The position numbers and the translations under genes were made by a program. 64,000 bases of DNA. Origin: Microbacterium ginsengiterrae. Its GTDB lineage: Bacteria; Actinomycetota; Actinomycetes; Actinomycetales; Microbacteriaceae. This document shows, in pieces, positions 36,057 through 46,855 of this stretch. The notes below the pieces were generated by a model. That model made no database searches. It saw only the letters and a list, made by a program, of their open reading frames with translations, and was not told the origin of the DNA. Location of the stretch: contig NZ_JACHMU010000001.1 in the NCBI RefSeq assembly GCF_014205075.1, forward strand, positions 2,542,001 to 2,606,000. Direction: 5' to 3'. Each line of letters begins with the position of its first letter. Position 1 is the first letter of the stretch.

Positions 36057-36356
36057 TCAGTGCGAGATGTCGGGCTCGGGAACGATCTGTAGCCCGCCCG
36101 GGGAGTTCGCCGTGTCGATGAGCTCCTGCAGCCAACGACGATTGATCTCCGGCATCGACCCTTCGTACTCGAAGCGCAGCGTCAGGTCGGGGGAGACCCA
36201 CATCGCCTGACGGTTCGATGTCTTCGCATCCGTGAGGGCGAGGGAGAAGCTCTCCTGCCGGCGGAGCTTGGCGAGGATCACCAGCTCGAGATGAGCAAGT
36301 GCGCGGTCGTCGATCGGAAAGGATGCCGGTGTCGATCCGTAATGAAGTATGCCCAC
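36057..36356 (-). CDS. DUF7882-like small protein, copy A
   Basis: This 99-residue protein is a paralogue of the gene at 37526. Both begin MGxLxY and share DDRxLAHLxxVIxxKLRRxExF, a central WxxPxxxLxFxYxGSxP and an ANSPGGL...PEPD ending. I know the family from Microbacteriaceae as DUF7882 (recollection, not verified) and its function is unknown. It starts at GTG with TAGACT (plus-strand 36363-36368) six bases upstream, so it is probably leaderless. It converges on the phytochrome gene. Confidence 0.78.
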   Translation of the reverse strand: MGILHYGSTPASFPIDDRALAHLELVILAKLRRQESFSLALTDAKTSNRQAMWVSPDLTLRFEYEGSMPEINRRWLQELIDTANSPGGLQIVPEPDISH

Positions 36357-36362
36357 GCGTCG

Positions 36363-36368
36363 AGTCTA
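36363..36368 (-). promoter_or_regulatory. Leaderless -10 box of DUF7882-like copy A
   Basis: On the minus strand TAGACT ends six bases before the GTG start at 36356, with no ribosome binding site. Confidence 0.45.
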
Positions 36369-36384
36369 TGGTGTGCGGGCACGA

Positions 36385-36390
36385 TAGCCT
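36385..36390 (+). promoter_or_regulatory. Leaderless -10 box of the 85-residue gene
   Basis: TAGCCT ends six bases before ATG 36397. Together with the minus-strand TAGACT box it makes a divergent leaderless promoter pair in only 40 bases. Confidence 0.45.
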
Positions 36391-36396
36391 GAAGAC

Positions 36397-36654
36397 ATGG
36401 CGATCGTAAACCGACTGAGTGTCGACGGACGAGACTACTTCCTCCCGGATCCGGTGACGGAGCTCAAGAACGAGATCCTCACCGCGATCAAGCAGGGCGG
36501 CGGTTACGTCAACATCCCGCCGCTGCGCGGCGGTCCGGGTATCGACATCCTGTTCTCGCCCGGTATGCCCGTGACCTGGACGCAGATCGACGTGGGCGAC
36601 CAGGGGGCATCCGCAGAGGACTCCGGCGCCGTCACGGACGAGTTCGACGTCTGA
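36397..36654 (+). CDS. Small unknown protein (85 aa) in the c-di-GMP island
   Basis: This 85-residue acidic protein has no signal peptide or membrane helix. Visible features are VDGRDYFLPDPVTELKNEI, a glycine-rich KQGGGYVNIPPLRGGPGIDILFSPG in parts and an acidic tail ending in EFDV. I recognise no family. It is divergent from DUF7882-like copy A and probably leaderless. Its position between a diguanylate cyclase and an EAL protein makes a signalling role possible, but only by context. Confidence 0.68.
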   Translation: MAIVNRLSVDGRDYFLPDPVTELKNEILTAIKQGGGYVNIPPLRGGPGIDILFSPGMPVTWTQIDVGDQGASAEDSGAVTDEFDV

Positions 36655-36674
36655 CCTCTGGGGCGTCTGCCGCT

Positions 36675-36694
36675 CTGACGGGTGAGCCCGTCAG
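36675..36694. terminator. Bidirectional hairpin between the 85-residue gene and the EAL gene
   Basis: CTGACGGG (36675-36682) and CCCGTCAG (36687-36694) form a perfect stem around TGAG. The right arm includes the EAL stop codon. No U-tract. Confidence 0.6.
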
Positions 36695-37461
36695 CCCAGC
36701 ATCGCCGCCATGTCGGATGCGGGGACAGGCATCCCCCAGAGGAATCCCTGACCGCGGTCGCAGCCGCGCCGGATGGAACGGTCGAGGTCATCGATCGTCT
36801 CGATGCCCTCGGCGACGACGCGCCACCCGTGCTCTCGCGCCGTGGCGACGACAGCACCGATGACGGCGTCCGCTTCGGCGTCCGTCCGCCGTACGAGCGA
36901 TCGGTCGATCTTCACCTCGTCGATGGGCCAGGTGCGAAGCGCATCCACAGTGGTGTCTCCCGCACCGAAGTCGTCGACGGACACCCCGATCCCGGCCGAT
37001 CGAAGGTTCTGGAGCCCGACGCGCATCGCCTCGCTGAACTGCGGCGAGGGCGTCTCGGTGATCTCGATGGTGAGAGCGCGCGGGTCGAGGCCGACCTGGT
37101 CCACGGCCCGCAACGCGGCATCGGCGTACGCGGTGGAGAAGTGGGACGGAGCGGCGTTGACCGACAGCCCGAGCTCATGCCCGTCGGCGCGCCACGCGGC
37201 CACTTGCCGGGTGGCGCGCTGAAGGACGTCGACGTCGAGCGCATCGAGGAATCGACCCTGCTCGGCCAGGGGGACGAACGCGCCCGGTGACACGTCGCCG
37301 GCGTCTTCGTGGTGCCATCGGGAGAGCGCTTCGACGCTGACCGGTCGCGCGTCGCTGAAGCGCGCACGGTCGGCGATGTCCCACTGCGCCTGGTAGGCCA
37401 GGGAGAGGTTCCCGGACCTCAGTGCTTCGTGGAGGTCACGCGGTTCGAGTGTCATGGACAC
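36691..37461 (-). CDS. EAL-domain c-di-GMP phosphodiesterase
   Basis: This ~256-residue protein is a stand-alone EAL domain that should degrade cyclic-di-GMP. All catalytic positions look intact: EALSRW, the asparagine in LSVNAAP, EITET, VDDFGAGDTT, EVKIDRS, AEGIET and the glutamine of GQGFLWGMP. The start is uncertain; I choose GTG 37461 because AGGAG lies eight bases upstream. Longer versions would cross the palindrome at 37482 and overlap the divergent DUF7882-like gene. It is the natural counterpart of the phytochrome-GGDEF protein 650 bases away. Confidence 0.9.
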   Translation of the reverse strand: MSMTLEPRDLHEALRSGNLSLAYQAQWDIADRARFSDARPVSVEALSRWHHEDAGDVSPGAFVPLAEQGRFLDALDVDVLQRATRQVAAWRADGHELGLSVNAAPSHFSTAYADAALRAVDQVGLDPRALTIEITETPSPQFSEAMRVGLQNLRSAGIGVSVDDFGAGDTTVDALRTWPIDEVKIDRSLVRRTDAEADAVIGAVVATAREHGWRVVAEGIETIDDLDRSIRRGCDRGQGFLWGMPVPASDMAAMLG

Positions 37462-37481
37462 GATCAGTTCTCCTGAGGGGG

Positions 37482-37524
37482 CGATGTACATCGTTTCCCG
37501 ATCCGAGTTCGGTATCCTGAACTC
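37482..37524. promoter_or_regulatory. Two palindromes in the EAL/DUF7882-like divergent promoter
   Basis: CGATGTACATCG (37482-37493) is a perfect 12-base palindrome. GAGTTC (37505-37510) and GAACTC (37519-37524) form an inverted repeat with a TATCCT -10 candidate (37513-37518) between them, seven bases before ATG 37526. The layout suggests a regulator acting on the divergent pair. Confidence 0.5.
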
Positions 37525-37525
37525 G

Positions 37526-37834
37526 ATGGGAACTCTCACCTATGACTCCAAGGTCACCGCATCGTTCGATGACCGCGTCCTCGCACATCTGCAGCAGGTC
37601 ATCTGGTCGAAGCTGCGAAGGGGTGAGGCCTTCCCGTTCACCTGGACGGATCCGACGCGTGCGGGCCTCGGTCGTACCTCGGTCTGGTTGACGCCGAATG
37701 CTCCGCTGTCTTTCCAGTACTTCGGCAGCCGCACGCCTCGTCTGAATCCGGCATGGATCGACGTGCTCACGAAGTCCGCCAATTCTCCTGGCGGACTCGT
37801 CCTGCTGCCTGAACCTGATGGTGCGACCGCCTAG
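37526..37834 (+). CDS. DUF7882-like small protein, copy B
   Basis: This 102-residue protein is the paralogue of copy A at 36057, with the same DDRVLAHLQQVIWSKLRRGEAF core, an SVWLTPNAPLSFQYFGS middle and ANSPGGLVLLPEPD end. It is divergent from the EAL gene and probably leaderless. Predicted cytoplasmic, without membrane helices. Function is unknown; similar proteins are sometimes mislabelled in databases, so a name should not be trusted. Confidence 0.8.
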   Translation: MGTLTYDSKVTASFDDRVLAHLQQVIWSKLRRGEAFPFTWTDPTRAGLGRTSVWLTPNAPLSFQYFGSRTPRLNPAWIDVLTKSANSPGGLVLLPEPDGATA

Positions 37835-37935
37835 AGCGCGATCCACGTCGAGCGGCGACGGCGGCGCGGCCGCAGCAGGTCTCGCAGTGAGCTCGTGAAC
37901 CGTGTCAACGTCGTCGGTGCGTATGCATCGGACAT
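37831..37935 (-). CDS. Arginine-rich small protein (34 aa)
   Basis: A 34-codon frame opens at ATG 37935 just after AAAGGAGG with a five-base spacer, one of the strongest ribosome binding sites in the window. The product starts MSDAYAPTTLTRF, has an amphipathic SLRDLL stretch, a block of arginines (RPRRRRR) and ends STWIAL. It would be missed by gene finders with a length cut-off. Its stop overlaps the stop of DUF7882-like copy B, so the two converge. Nucleic-acid or membrane binding is possible from the charge; nothing more can be said. Confidence 0.6.
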   Translation of the reverse strand: MSDAYAPTTLTRFTSSLRDLLRPRRRRRSTWIAL

Positions 37936-37997
37936 CTGGGCCTCCTTTTCGCTGTGTTCTTCTATGTAAGCCCATGGCCCCTCTCGAGCGGTGGGTG

Positions 37998-38026
37998 TTG
38001 ACTACCGCCGTGAAATGAGGTAGCGC
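37998..38026 (+). promoter_or_regulatory. Promoter of the acyl-CoA carboxylase operon
   Basis: TTGACT (37998-38003) and TAGCGC (38021-38026) are 17 bases apart, giving a ~100-base leader before ATG 38133. Within the leader GTTA-N8-TAAC (38101-38116) is a weak dyad that could bind a TetR-type regulator. The rest of 37936-38132 shows only the upstream region of the small arginine-rich gene. Confidence 0.5.
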
Positions 38027-38132
38027 TTCACCTGGTGGGTGTACCCAGCGGATGATCGCCTCCATAGACATTCCCGTTGTCGGGCAGTAGCCTGATTTCA
38101 GTTAATGTTCGATAACCGGATGGAGAGTTGTC

Positions 38133-39691
38133 ATGACTGCACCCGTGACGTACGCCGACCTGGTCAGCGAGTTGCGGGAGCGCCGTCGCCTCGTGGCCCT
38201 CGGCGGTCCGGAGAAGGCGCGCACGAGGCACACGGGGCGTGGCAAGATGCTCGCACGCGATCGGATCGATCATCTCCTCGACCGCGGGAGCCCCTTCCTC
38301 GAGGTCGCTCCGCTGGCGGGATACGACATGTATGACGGCGAGTGTCCGTCCGGAGGCGTCGTCGCGGGTATCGGGCTCGTGCACGGCCGTCATGTGATGA
38401 TCATCGCGAACGACGCGACGGTGAAGGGCGGCACCTACTTTCCCATCACCGTCAAGAAGCACCTCCGCGCCCAGGAGATCGCGGCGGAGAACCGGCTGCC
38501 GTGCGTCTACCTCGTCGACTCCGGCGGGGCGTATCTGCCGATGCAGGACGAGGTGTTCCCCGACCGCGACCACTTCGGGCGGATCTTCTACAACCAGGCT
38601 CGGATGTCGCGAGACGGCATCCCTCAGATCGCCGCGGTGCTCGGCTCGTCCACCGCCGGCGGTGCGTACGTGCCCGCGATGAGCGACGAGACCGTCATCG
38701 TGCGGGATCAGGGAACGATCTTCCTCGGTGGCCCGCCTCTCGTGAAGGCGGCGACCGGCGAGGTCGTCAGCGCCGAGGATCTCGGGGGCGGAGCGGTGCA
38801 CACCCGGGTGTCCGGTGTCACCGATCACCTCGCAGAGAACGACGAGCACGCCCTGCAGATCGTGCGGGACATCGTCGAGACCCTTCCGCCACCCGTGGCG
38901 CCCGCGGTGCCGGCGACATCGGCGGCGCCGCCGGAGCATTCGCCGGACGAACTGGTCGACGTCGTCCCCGTCGAACTGACCACGCCGTACGACGCACGCG
39001 AGATCATCGCGCGCATCGTCGATGCGGACAGCATCCACGAGTTCAAGCGCGAGTACGGCACGACGCTCGTGACCGCCTTCGCGAGGATCCACGGTCATCG
39101 TGTGGGGATCATCGCCAACAACGGTGTCCTCTTCAGCGAGTCCGCGCTGAAGGGCGCGCATTTCATCGAGCTCTGCGATCAGAGGGGAATCCCGCTGGTG
39201 TTCCTTCAGAACATCACCGGCTTCATGGTCGGGAGGGAGTACGAATCCGGCGGCATCGCGAAGCACGGCGCGAAGATGGTCAACGCCGTCGCCTGCGCGT
39301 CCGTGCCGAAGCTCACCGTCATCGTGGGCGGCTCCTTCGGCGCGGGGACCTACTCGATGTGCGGACGCGCCTACTCGCCGCGCTTCCTCTGGGCGTGGCC
39401 CGGTGCTCGCGTGTCGGTGATGGGCGGTCCGCAGGCGGCGTCCGTGCTGTCGACGGTGCGCCGCGATCAGATCGAAGCCTCCGGCGGTGAATGGAGCGAG
39501 GCCGATCAGGCGGCGTTCGAGGAACCGATCCGCGTGCAGTACGACCGCCAGGGGAGCCCGTACTACTCCACAGCCCGACTCTGGGACGACGGCATCATCG
39601 AACCGGGACAGACCCGTGAGGTCCTGGGGCTGGCCCTCGACGTCGTCACCCGTACGCCCCTCGACACGCCGGGCTACGGCGTCTTCCGGAT

Positions 39692-39695
<4 letters not shown>
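38133..39695 (+). CDS. Acyl-CoA carboxylase, carboxyltransferase (beta) subunit, methylcrotonyl type
   Basis: This 520-residue subunit transfers CO2 from carboxybiotin to an acyl-CoA. The stretches [34 protein letters not shown] and [16 protein letters not shown] are closest in memory to 3-methylcrotonyl-CoA carboxylase beta subunits (AccD1 of mycobacteria), used in leucine breakdown; propionyl-CoA carboxylases differ at these places. GGAGAG lies five bases before the ATG. The alpha subunit follows with overlapping stop and start. Confidence 0.88.
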
Positions 39696-41689
<1,994 letters not shown>

Positions 41690-41772
41690 GCCGATCACGG
41701 AGAGTATCCTCGCAAGGATGGCGCACCGCGCCCCGACAGCGCGCCACGCGCCCTGACAGGATGGAGCAGCCA

Positions 41773-42756
41773 GTGAGCAGGTCTCGCCGCCTTCCGATCT
41801 CCAGGGAGCAGATCGATGGGGAGACGGTGTACCGCGACGGTGGTCGCCGCATCCGGAGCAGGCGCGAGATCGCACGGATCGAGTCCCTGGCGATCCCACC
41901 GGCATGGACGGACGTGGAGATCGCGCGCTCCTCGTCCGGCAAGGTCATCGCGCGCGGCATCGACGCCGCAGGGCGCACGCAGGCGATCTACAGCCCCGCG
42001 TTCCGGCGCAAGCAGGAGCGCAAGAAGTACGCACGCATCCTGCGGTTCGCAGAGCGGTTGCCGCAGCTGCGCAAGCAGGTCGAACACGACCTCCGGCGTC
42101 GTCGGCTCGGTGAGGACAAGGTCGTCGCATGCGTCGTCGCGTTGATCGACCGGGAGTTCTTCCGAGTCGGCAACGTCGAATACGCGCGCAAGCACGACCA
42201 CTACGGCATCACCACGCTCCGCCGCAAGCACACGGACGTGTCCGGTTCCACTGTGACGTTCGACTTCGTCGGCAAGAGCGGCAAGCGGCATGTGAAGAAG
42301 GTGCGCGATCCCAAGCTGGTGCGGGTCATCGCCCAGCTCGAGCAGATGCCCGGCTATGAGATCTTCCGGTTCTTCGACGAGGACGGCGACGTGCGCGACG
42401 TCGACAGCAAGCGCGTGAACGCCTATATCAAGCGTCACATGGGCGAGGAGTTCTCCGCGAAGGACTTCCGCACCTGGGGCGGGACACTGCTGGCGACGTC
42501 GGCTCTGCTCGCCGCCGAGACCCCGGAGGGCACCGAGGATGCCGCGGTCGTCCGTGACGTGATCGAGCACGTCGCCGACCGGCTGGGCAACACACCGACG
42601 GTGACGAGGGACTCGTACATCGACCCCCGCGTGTTCGCGGCGTTCGAGGACGGGGTGACGATTCCGCAGCTGCGCGGCGCGATGTCACGGATGCGTCCGC
42701 GCAAGCACCTCACGGTGGAGGAGCAGTGCGTGCTGAAGGTCCTTCGGCGCCGCTGA
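41773..42756 (+). CDS. DNA topoisomerase IB (poxvirus-like bacterial type)
   Basis: This 327-residue enzyme relaxes supercoils through a 3'-phosphotyrosyl bond, unlike the usual bacterial type IA. The family blocks EYARKHDHYGITTLRRKH in part, FVGKSGK, DFRTWGGTLLA and the active tyrosine in VTRDSYIDPRVF are present. It starts at GTG 41773, six bases after GGAG; ATG 41761 is possible. The enzyme is common in soil actinobacteria. A GGCGGCA-GGG-TGCCGCC hairpin (42770-42786) follows the gene. Confidence 0.92.
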   Translation: MSRSRRLPISREQIDGETVYRDGGRRIRSRREIARIESLAIPPAWTDVEIARSSSGKVIARGIDAAGRTQAIYSPAFRRKQERKKYARILRFAERLPQLRKQVEHDLRRRRLGEDKVVACVVALIDREFFRVGNVEYARKHDHYGITTLRRKHTDVSGSTVTFDFVGKSGKRHVKKVRDPKLVRVIAQLEQMPGYEIFRFFDEDGDVRDVDSKRVNAYIKRHMGEEFSAKDFRTWGGTLLATSALLAAETPEGTEDAAVVRDVIEHVADRLGNTPTVTRDSYIDPRVFAAFEDGVTIPQLRGAMSRMRPRKHLTVEEQCVLKVLRRR

Positions 42757-42769
42757 CCGCAGAGCCACG

Positions 42770-42786
42770 GGCGGCAGGGTGCCGCC
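42770..42786. terminator. Hairpin between topoisomerase IB and M23 peptidase
   Basis: GGCGGCA and TGCCGCC form a seven-base-pair stem with a GGG loop between the convergent genes. No U-tract follows on either side. Confidence 0.5.
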
Positions 42787-42817
42787 GGGTCGTCTGAACG
42801 ACGCTCCCGGGGGGACG

Positions 42818-43699
42818 TCAGCTGACGCGGCCGGCGAGCCAGGTCATGGGGTCGACGGGGGCGCCGCCGATGTGCACCTCGAAGTGCAGGCACGATCCGA
42901 AGACGTAACCGGTGGAGCCGACGTCGCCGATGTACTGGCCGGCCTCGACGCAGTCGCCGACCTCCACGGCGCGAGTGCCGTATCCCATGTGCGAGTACAC
43001 GGTGCTGACGGCCTCGCCGTCGACGATGCTCTCGATCTGGATCGTGACGCCGTATCCTTCGAAGCTCTCGGTCGACCGTGAGACGCATCCGTCCATCGCC
43101 GCCTGGATCGGCTCGCCGATCGGTGCGGCGAAGTCCTGTCCGAGGTGGGAACGACCGGGGCGCGAGGCGCCGAAACCGTCGGTGTACGAGTACGAACCGG
43201 CGGCCATCGGGAGGACGACGTGATCGGCGATGGGGATGTCGACGGCGGACGACAGCGGCATACCCGCGGCGAGTGCCGCGGCGACGGCACGAGAGCGCGT
43301 CTCCTCGATCTCCTGCGGAGTGGTGGCGGAGAAGCTGCCGCGCGGAGCGATCTCGGCACGGATCTCGTCCGTGGAGCTGAAGGACTGCGCGCTGCCTTCT
43401 TCTGCGACCGCGAGCGTCGTGGCGGAGACGGGATCTGCGCCTGAACTGAACGCGGGAAGGGCGACTCCGGTGATGAGTGCGCCGATGGCGAATGTCGCGC
43501 CCACCGTCTTCGCCCTCGACCACGACGTCGCGCGGCGTGCCGGTCGCACAGTCACCCGGGGCTGATCCGCTGCGGGCATCCGACGTGCGGCGCCCTGACC
43601 GACGGGTCGGGCCGCAGCCGGCGCGACCGGCGGAGCAGATGCGGGAGAAGCGGGAGAGGGCGTGGAGGCGCTGCGAGCCGAGGCATCCTGGGCCGACAT
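42818..43699 (-). CDS. M23 (LytM-type) cell-wall peptidase or peptidase-like protein
   Basis: This protein of at least 293 residues has a proline/alanine-rich cytoplasmic N-terminus, one membrane anchor (about residues 65-87, TVGATFAIGALITGVALPAF), and a C-terminal LytM domain with the zinc ligands in SHLGQDFAAP and LHFEVHIGG. It should cleave or bind peptidoglycan cross-links outside the cell. The start is unclear: ATG 43699 has no ribosome binding site, and the same frame stays open and coding-like upstream, where GGAAGGA precedes an ATT codon at 43798. Interval 43700-43971 otherwise holds only that possible N-terminus, the promoter and the cold-shock terminator. Confidence 0.82.
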   Translation of the reverse strand: MSAQDASARSASTPSPASPASAPPVAPAAARPVGQGAARRMPAADQPRVTVRPARRATSWSRAKTVGATFAIGALITGVALPAFSSGADPVSATTLAVAEEGSAQSFSSTDEIRAEIAPRGSFSATTPQEIEETRSRAVAAALAAGMPLSSAVDIPIADHVVLPMAAGSYSYTDGFGASRPGRSHLGQDFAAPIGEPIQAAMDGCVSRSTESFEGYGVTIQIESIVDGEAVSTVYSHMGYGTRAVEVGDCVEAGQYIGDVGSTGYVFGSCLHFEVHIGGAPVDPMTWLAGRVS

Positions 43700-43924
43700 G
43701 CGTCGCAGGTCGCGCCGCAGGAGAGGTCGAGATGCGCCGGGGGTGTCCGAGGTGGCCGCAGAAGCGGTCTCGGGCGCGCGCTCGGGTGAAACTGAAATCG
43801 TGAGGATCCTTCCGGGAGAGCCGGGCAGCTCATCGGTCGATCCTTCAGGGCAGGACCGTTACCGATCTGTAATCTACGGGGTGTCCGAACGATCGTCAAA
43901 TCGACCGAGGTCGCCGGACACGCA

Positions 43925-43962
43925 GAAAGCCCGGCCTCGCGATGCTGCGAGACCGGGCTTTC
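43925..43962 (-). terminator. Terminator of the cold-shock gene
   Basis: GAAAGCCCGG-C-CTCGC and GCGAG-A-CCGGGCTTTC form a 15-base-pair stem with one mismatch and a GATGCT loop. It lies ten bases after the cold-shock stop, and on the minus strand the stem ends in GGGCTTTCTG. Confidence 0.75.
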
Positions 43963-43971
43963 GAAGTCAGA

Positions 43972-44175
43972 TCAGAGGGGACGGATGTTCGTCGCCTGAG
44001 GGCCCTTGGGTCCTGCCTCCGTGTCGAACTCGACCTTCTGCGCTTCCTCGAGGTTGCGGTAACCGCTCGACTGGATCGCGCTGAAGTGCGCGAAGACGTC
44101 GGCAGAACCGTCATCGGGAGCGATGAAGCCGTAGCCCTTGTCGGAGTTGAACCATTTGACGGTGCCAGTGGCCAT
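43972..44175 (-). CDS. Cold-shock protein (CspA family)
   Basis: This 67-residue single cold-shock domain is an RNA chaperone. It has RNP1 KGYGFIAP and RNP2 DVFAHF, and starts [16 protein letters not shown] lies ahead of the ATG. Upstream, the likely minus-strand -10 box TACGAT near 44330 would give a leader of about 140 bases, as in many csp mRNAs whose 5' region changes fold in the cold. Its promoter overlaps that of pepN. Confidence 0.94.
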   Translation of the reverse strand: MATGTVKWFNSDKGYGFIAPDDGSADVFAHFSAIQSSGYRNLEEAQKVEFDTEAGPKGPQATNIRPL

Positions 44176-44362
44176 GCTGTGTTTCCTTTGGTGTTCGGTG
44201 GGCCGATCATCGACCCGGCGGCCGCGCTGTACAGATGCGGCGGTGTCAGAATCTCCCGAGAAGCGGCGAAGACGCGGCGTGACTGGCTCGAGAGGGTGAG
44301 GTAGATGAAGGCGGACGAACAACACCATCGTAGCGGAAGTCCGGCCGTGAAACGATAGCGAG

Positions 44363-46855
44363 ATGAGTTCAGCGAATCTGACCAGGCAGGAGTGCGCCGC
44401 GCGATCCGCGGCGATCACGCTCAGTGACGTCCATGTCGAGCTGGATCTGCGGCATGCGCGCGACCCGCAGCAGGCGGGTTTCCGCTCGACGACGACGCTC
44501 CGTTTCGATGCGACCGCGCCGCAGACGTGGATCGACTTCATCGGCGAGGACGTGCACCGCGTGACCGTCAACGGTCAGGAGCAGCCCGTGGAGTACGACG
44601 GCGCGCGCATCTCGGTCTCGGGGCTCACGGCATCCAACACGGTCGTCGTCGATGCGACGGGGCTGTACTCGCGATCGGGGGAGGGGCTGCACCGCTTCGT
44701 CGACCCCGTCGACGGCGAGACCTATCTGTACACCCAGTACGAACCCGCTGACTCCCGGCGCGTCATGGCCTGCTTCGAGCAGCCCGACATGAAAGCCGCC
44801 TACACGTTCGTCGTCCACGCGCCCATCGGGTGGCACGTCCTTTCCAATCAGTCCGCCGCGTCGGTCGCTCAGGCCGCAGATGCGCAGACCGTGACGTTCG
44901 CGCCCACCCTGCCCCTGTCGAGTTACATCACGGCGATCGCTGCGGGGCCGTACCACCGGGTCGATGCGGAATGGACGCGCGGCGATCAGACGGTCGCGCT
45001 CGGGGTGCTGTGCCGCCCGTCGCTGGCCGAGTTCCTCGAAGCGGACGAGATCGTCCAGGTGACCAGAGAGGGGCTGGACTTCTTCACGGACGCATTCGCA
45101 TTCGCGTATCCGTGGGGCAAGTACGACCAGATCTTCGTGCCGGAGTACAACCTCGGTGCCATGGAGAATCCGGGCCTGGTGACCTTCACGGAGTCGTATC
45201 TCCCGCGAGGCGCTGCCACGGACGCGCAGCGCGGTGGGCGCGCAAACACGATCCTCCACGAGATGGCGCACATGTGGTTCGGCGATCTCGTCACCATGCG
45301 CTGGTGGGATGACCTCTGGTTGAAGGAGTCGTTCGCCGACTACATGGGGGCGCACGCCTCCGCCGCGGCAACGCGGTACACCGACGCCTGGGTGCGCTTC
45401 GCCGCGAACCGCAAGGCCTGGGCGTACCAGCAGGATCAGCTCCCCACGACGCATCCGATCGTCGCCGACATCGTCGACCTCGAAGCGGCCAAGCTGAACT
45501 TCGACGGCATCACCTACGCGAAGGGGGCGTCGGTTCTCAAGCAGCTCGTCGCCTTCGTCGGCGAGGACCACTTCTTCGAGGGGGCCCGGCGCTACTTCGC
45601 CGCGCACGCGTTCGGCAACACGACGCTGGAGGACCTGCTCGTCCAACTCGAGGAGGTCTCCGGCAGGGACGTGCGCGCCTGGTCACGGGCGTGGCTCGAG
45701 ACCAGTGGGATGTCCACGCTGTCGCTCACCCCTGCCGGCGAGGGGGAGTGGACGCTCGAGCAGACCGATCCGCGTCCGCATCGTCTCCGCGTCGGGCTCT
45801 ACGACCTCGTCGACGACGCGTTGGCCCGCCGAGACATCCTGGAATTGGACATCACGGACGCGCGGACGACCGTGGAGGCCGGAGCGGCCGATCTCATGCT
45901 GCTCAACGACGACGACCTCACGTATGCGAAGGTGCGGCTCGATCCGACATCGCTGACTGCCGTCGATAAGGCCCTGTCGACCCTCGCGCCGCTTCCTCGC
46001 GCTCTCGTCTGGGCATCCCTGTGGAACGCCACGCGCGATGGCGAGCTGGCCGCAGTCCGTTATCTGGCCATCGTCGGACGGCATGCTCCGGCAGAGGAGA
46101 ACATCGGGCTGCTGACGGGCGTGCTCGCCAATGCCGCGCACGCGATCGGGCACTACGTCGCCGAACATGACCGTCAGGCACAGCGAGCCGGCTGGCTCGA
46201 GACGACATGGGCGGCGATGACCGACGCAGCCCCGGCGAGCGACGCCCAGCTCTCGTGGGCGCGGGCCTTCGCGGCTGCCGCCTCGTACGTCGACGCCGGT
46301 GCGTCCAGAGCGCGGGCGATCCTCGACGGCACCGCACCGGAGGGTCTGCGCGTGGATCCGGACCTCCGGTGGGCGCTGCTCACCGCCCTCGCCACGAGCG
46401 GGAACGCGTCCCTCGACGACATCGAGGCGGAGCTGGCCCGTGATGACACGGCCAGCGGGCGGACGGCGGCGGTCAGGGCCAGGGCCTCGCTCCCCGAGCG
46501 AGAGGTGCGCGTGCGTGCCTGGCACCGCGCGTGGGACGACACAGGGTTGAGCAACGATCACCTCAGCGCCACCATCGCAGGGGTCAGGGCCGGCGGTCGG
46601 CGGGATCTCGTCGACGATCTCGATGCAGAGTACTTCCCGCGGATCATGCCGGCATGGCGAGATCGCAGTATCGAGCTCGCGCGGCGCCTCGTGGTGGGGC
46701 TGTTCCCGTCGACCGAAGATCTGGAACCGGTCGACCGCTGGCTCGAGGACGAGAATGCCGCCCCGGGGGCGCTGCGCCGGCTGGTCCTCGAGCAGAGGGA
46801 TCACCTCGCCAGGGACCTGCGCGTGCGCGCCGCGCAGGATCAGCTCGCCGTCTGA
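44363..46855 (+). CDS. pepN: Aminopeptidase N (M1 zinc metallopeptidase)
   Basis: This 830-residue enzyme removes N-terminal amino acids from peptides in the cytoplasm. The exopeptidase motif GAMEN is in [13 protein letters not shown], the zinc site is [10 protein letters not shown] with the third ligand in [12 protein letters not shown], and an ERAP1-like C-terminal domain follows. Length is as in actinobacterial PepN. It is divergent from the cold-shock gene across a 187-base region that also contains a +strand TAGCGG box near 44335. Its end overlaps the convergent GNAT gene by 16 bases. Confidence 0.95.
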   Translation: MSSANLTRQECAARSAAITLSDVHVELDLRHARDPQQAGFRSTTTLRFDATAPQTWIDFIGEDVHRVTVNGQEQPVEYDGARISVSGLTASNTVVVDATGLYSRSGEGLHRFVDPVDGETYLYTQYEPADSRRVMACFEQPDMKAAYTFVVHAPIGWHVLSNQSAASVAQAADAQTVTFAPTLPLSSYITAIAAGPYHRVDAEWTRGDQTVALGVLCRPSLAEFLEADEIVQVTREGLDFFTDAFAFAYPWGKYDQIFVPEYNLGAMENPGLVTFTESYLPRGAATDAQRGGRANTILHEMAHMWFGDLVTMRWWDDLWLKESFADYMGAHASAAATRYTDAWVRFAANRKAWAYQQDQLPTTHPIVADIVDLEAAKLNFDGITYAKGASVLKQLVAFVGEDHFFEGARRYFAAHAFGNTTLEDLLVQLEEVSGRDVRAWSRAWLETSGMSTLSLTPAGEGEWTLEQTDPRPHRLRVGLYDLVDDALARRDILELDITDARTTVEAGAADLMLLNDDDLTYAKVRLDPTSLTAVDKALSTLAPLPRALVWASLWNATRDGELAAVRYLAIVGRHAPAEENIGLLTGVLANAAHAIGHYVAEHDRQAQRAGWLETTWAAMTDAAPASDAQLSWARAFAAAASYVDAGASRARAILDGTAPEGLRVDPDLRWALLTALATSGNASLDDIEAELARDDTASGRTAAVRARASLPEREVRVRAWHRAWDDTGLSNDHLSATIAGVRAGGRRDLVDDLDAEYFPRIMPAWRDRSIELARRLVVGLFPSTEDLEPVDRWLEDENAAPGALRRLVLEQRDHLARDLRVRAAQDQLAV

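Noticed and set aside
38101..38116. GTTA-N8-TAAC dyad as a defined operator of the acyl-CoA carboxylase genes
   Set aside because: Arms of four bases are too short to claim a site; kept only as a remark in the promoter entry.
43700..43900. c-di-AMP (ydaO-type) riboswitch upstream of the M23 peptidase gene
   Set aside because: Such switches precede many actinobacterial cell-wall hydrolase genes, but the expected conserved blocks are absent and the space is too short.
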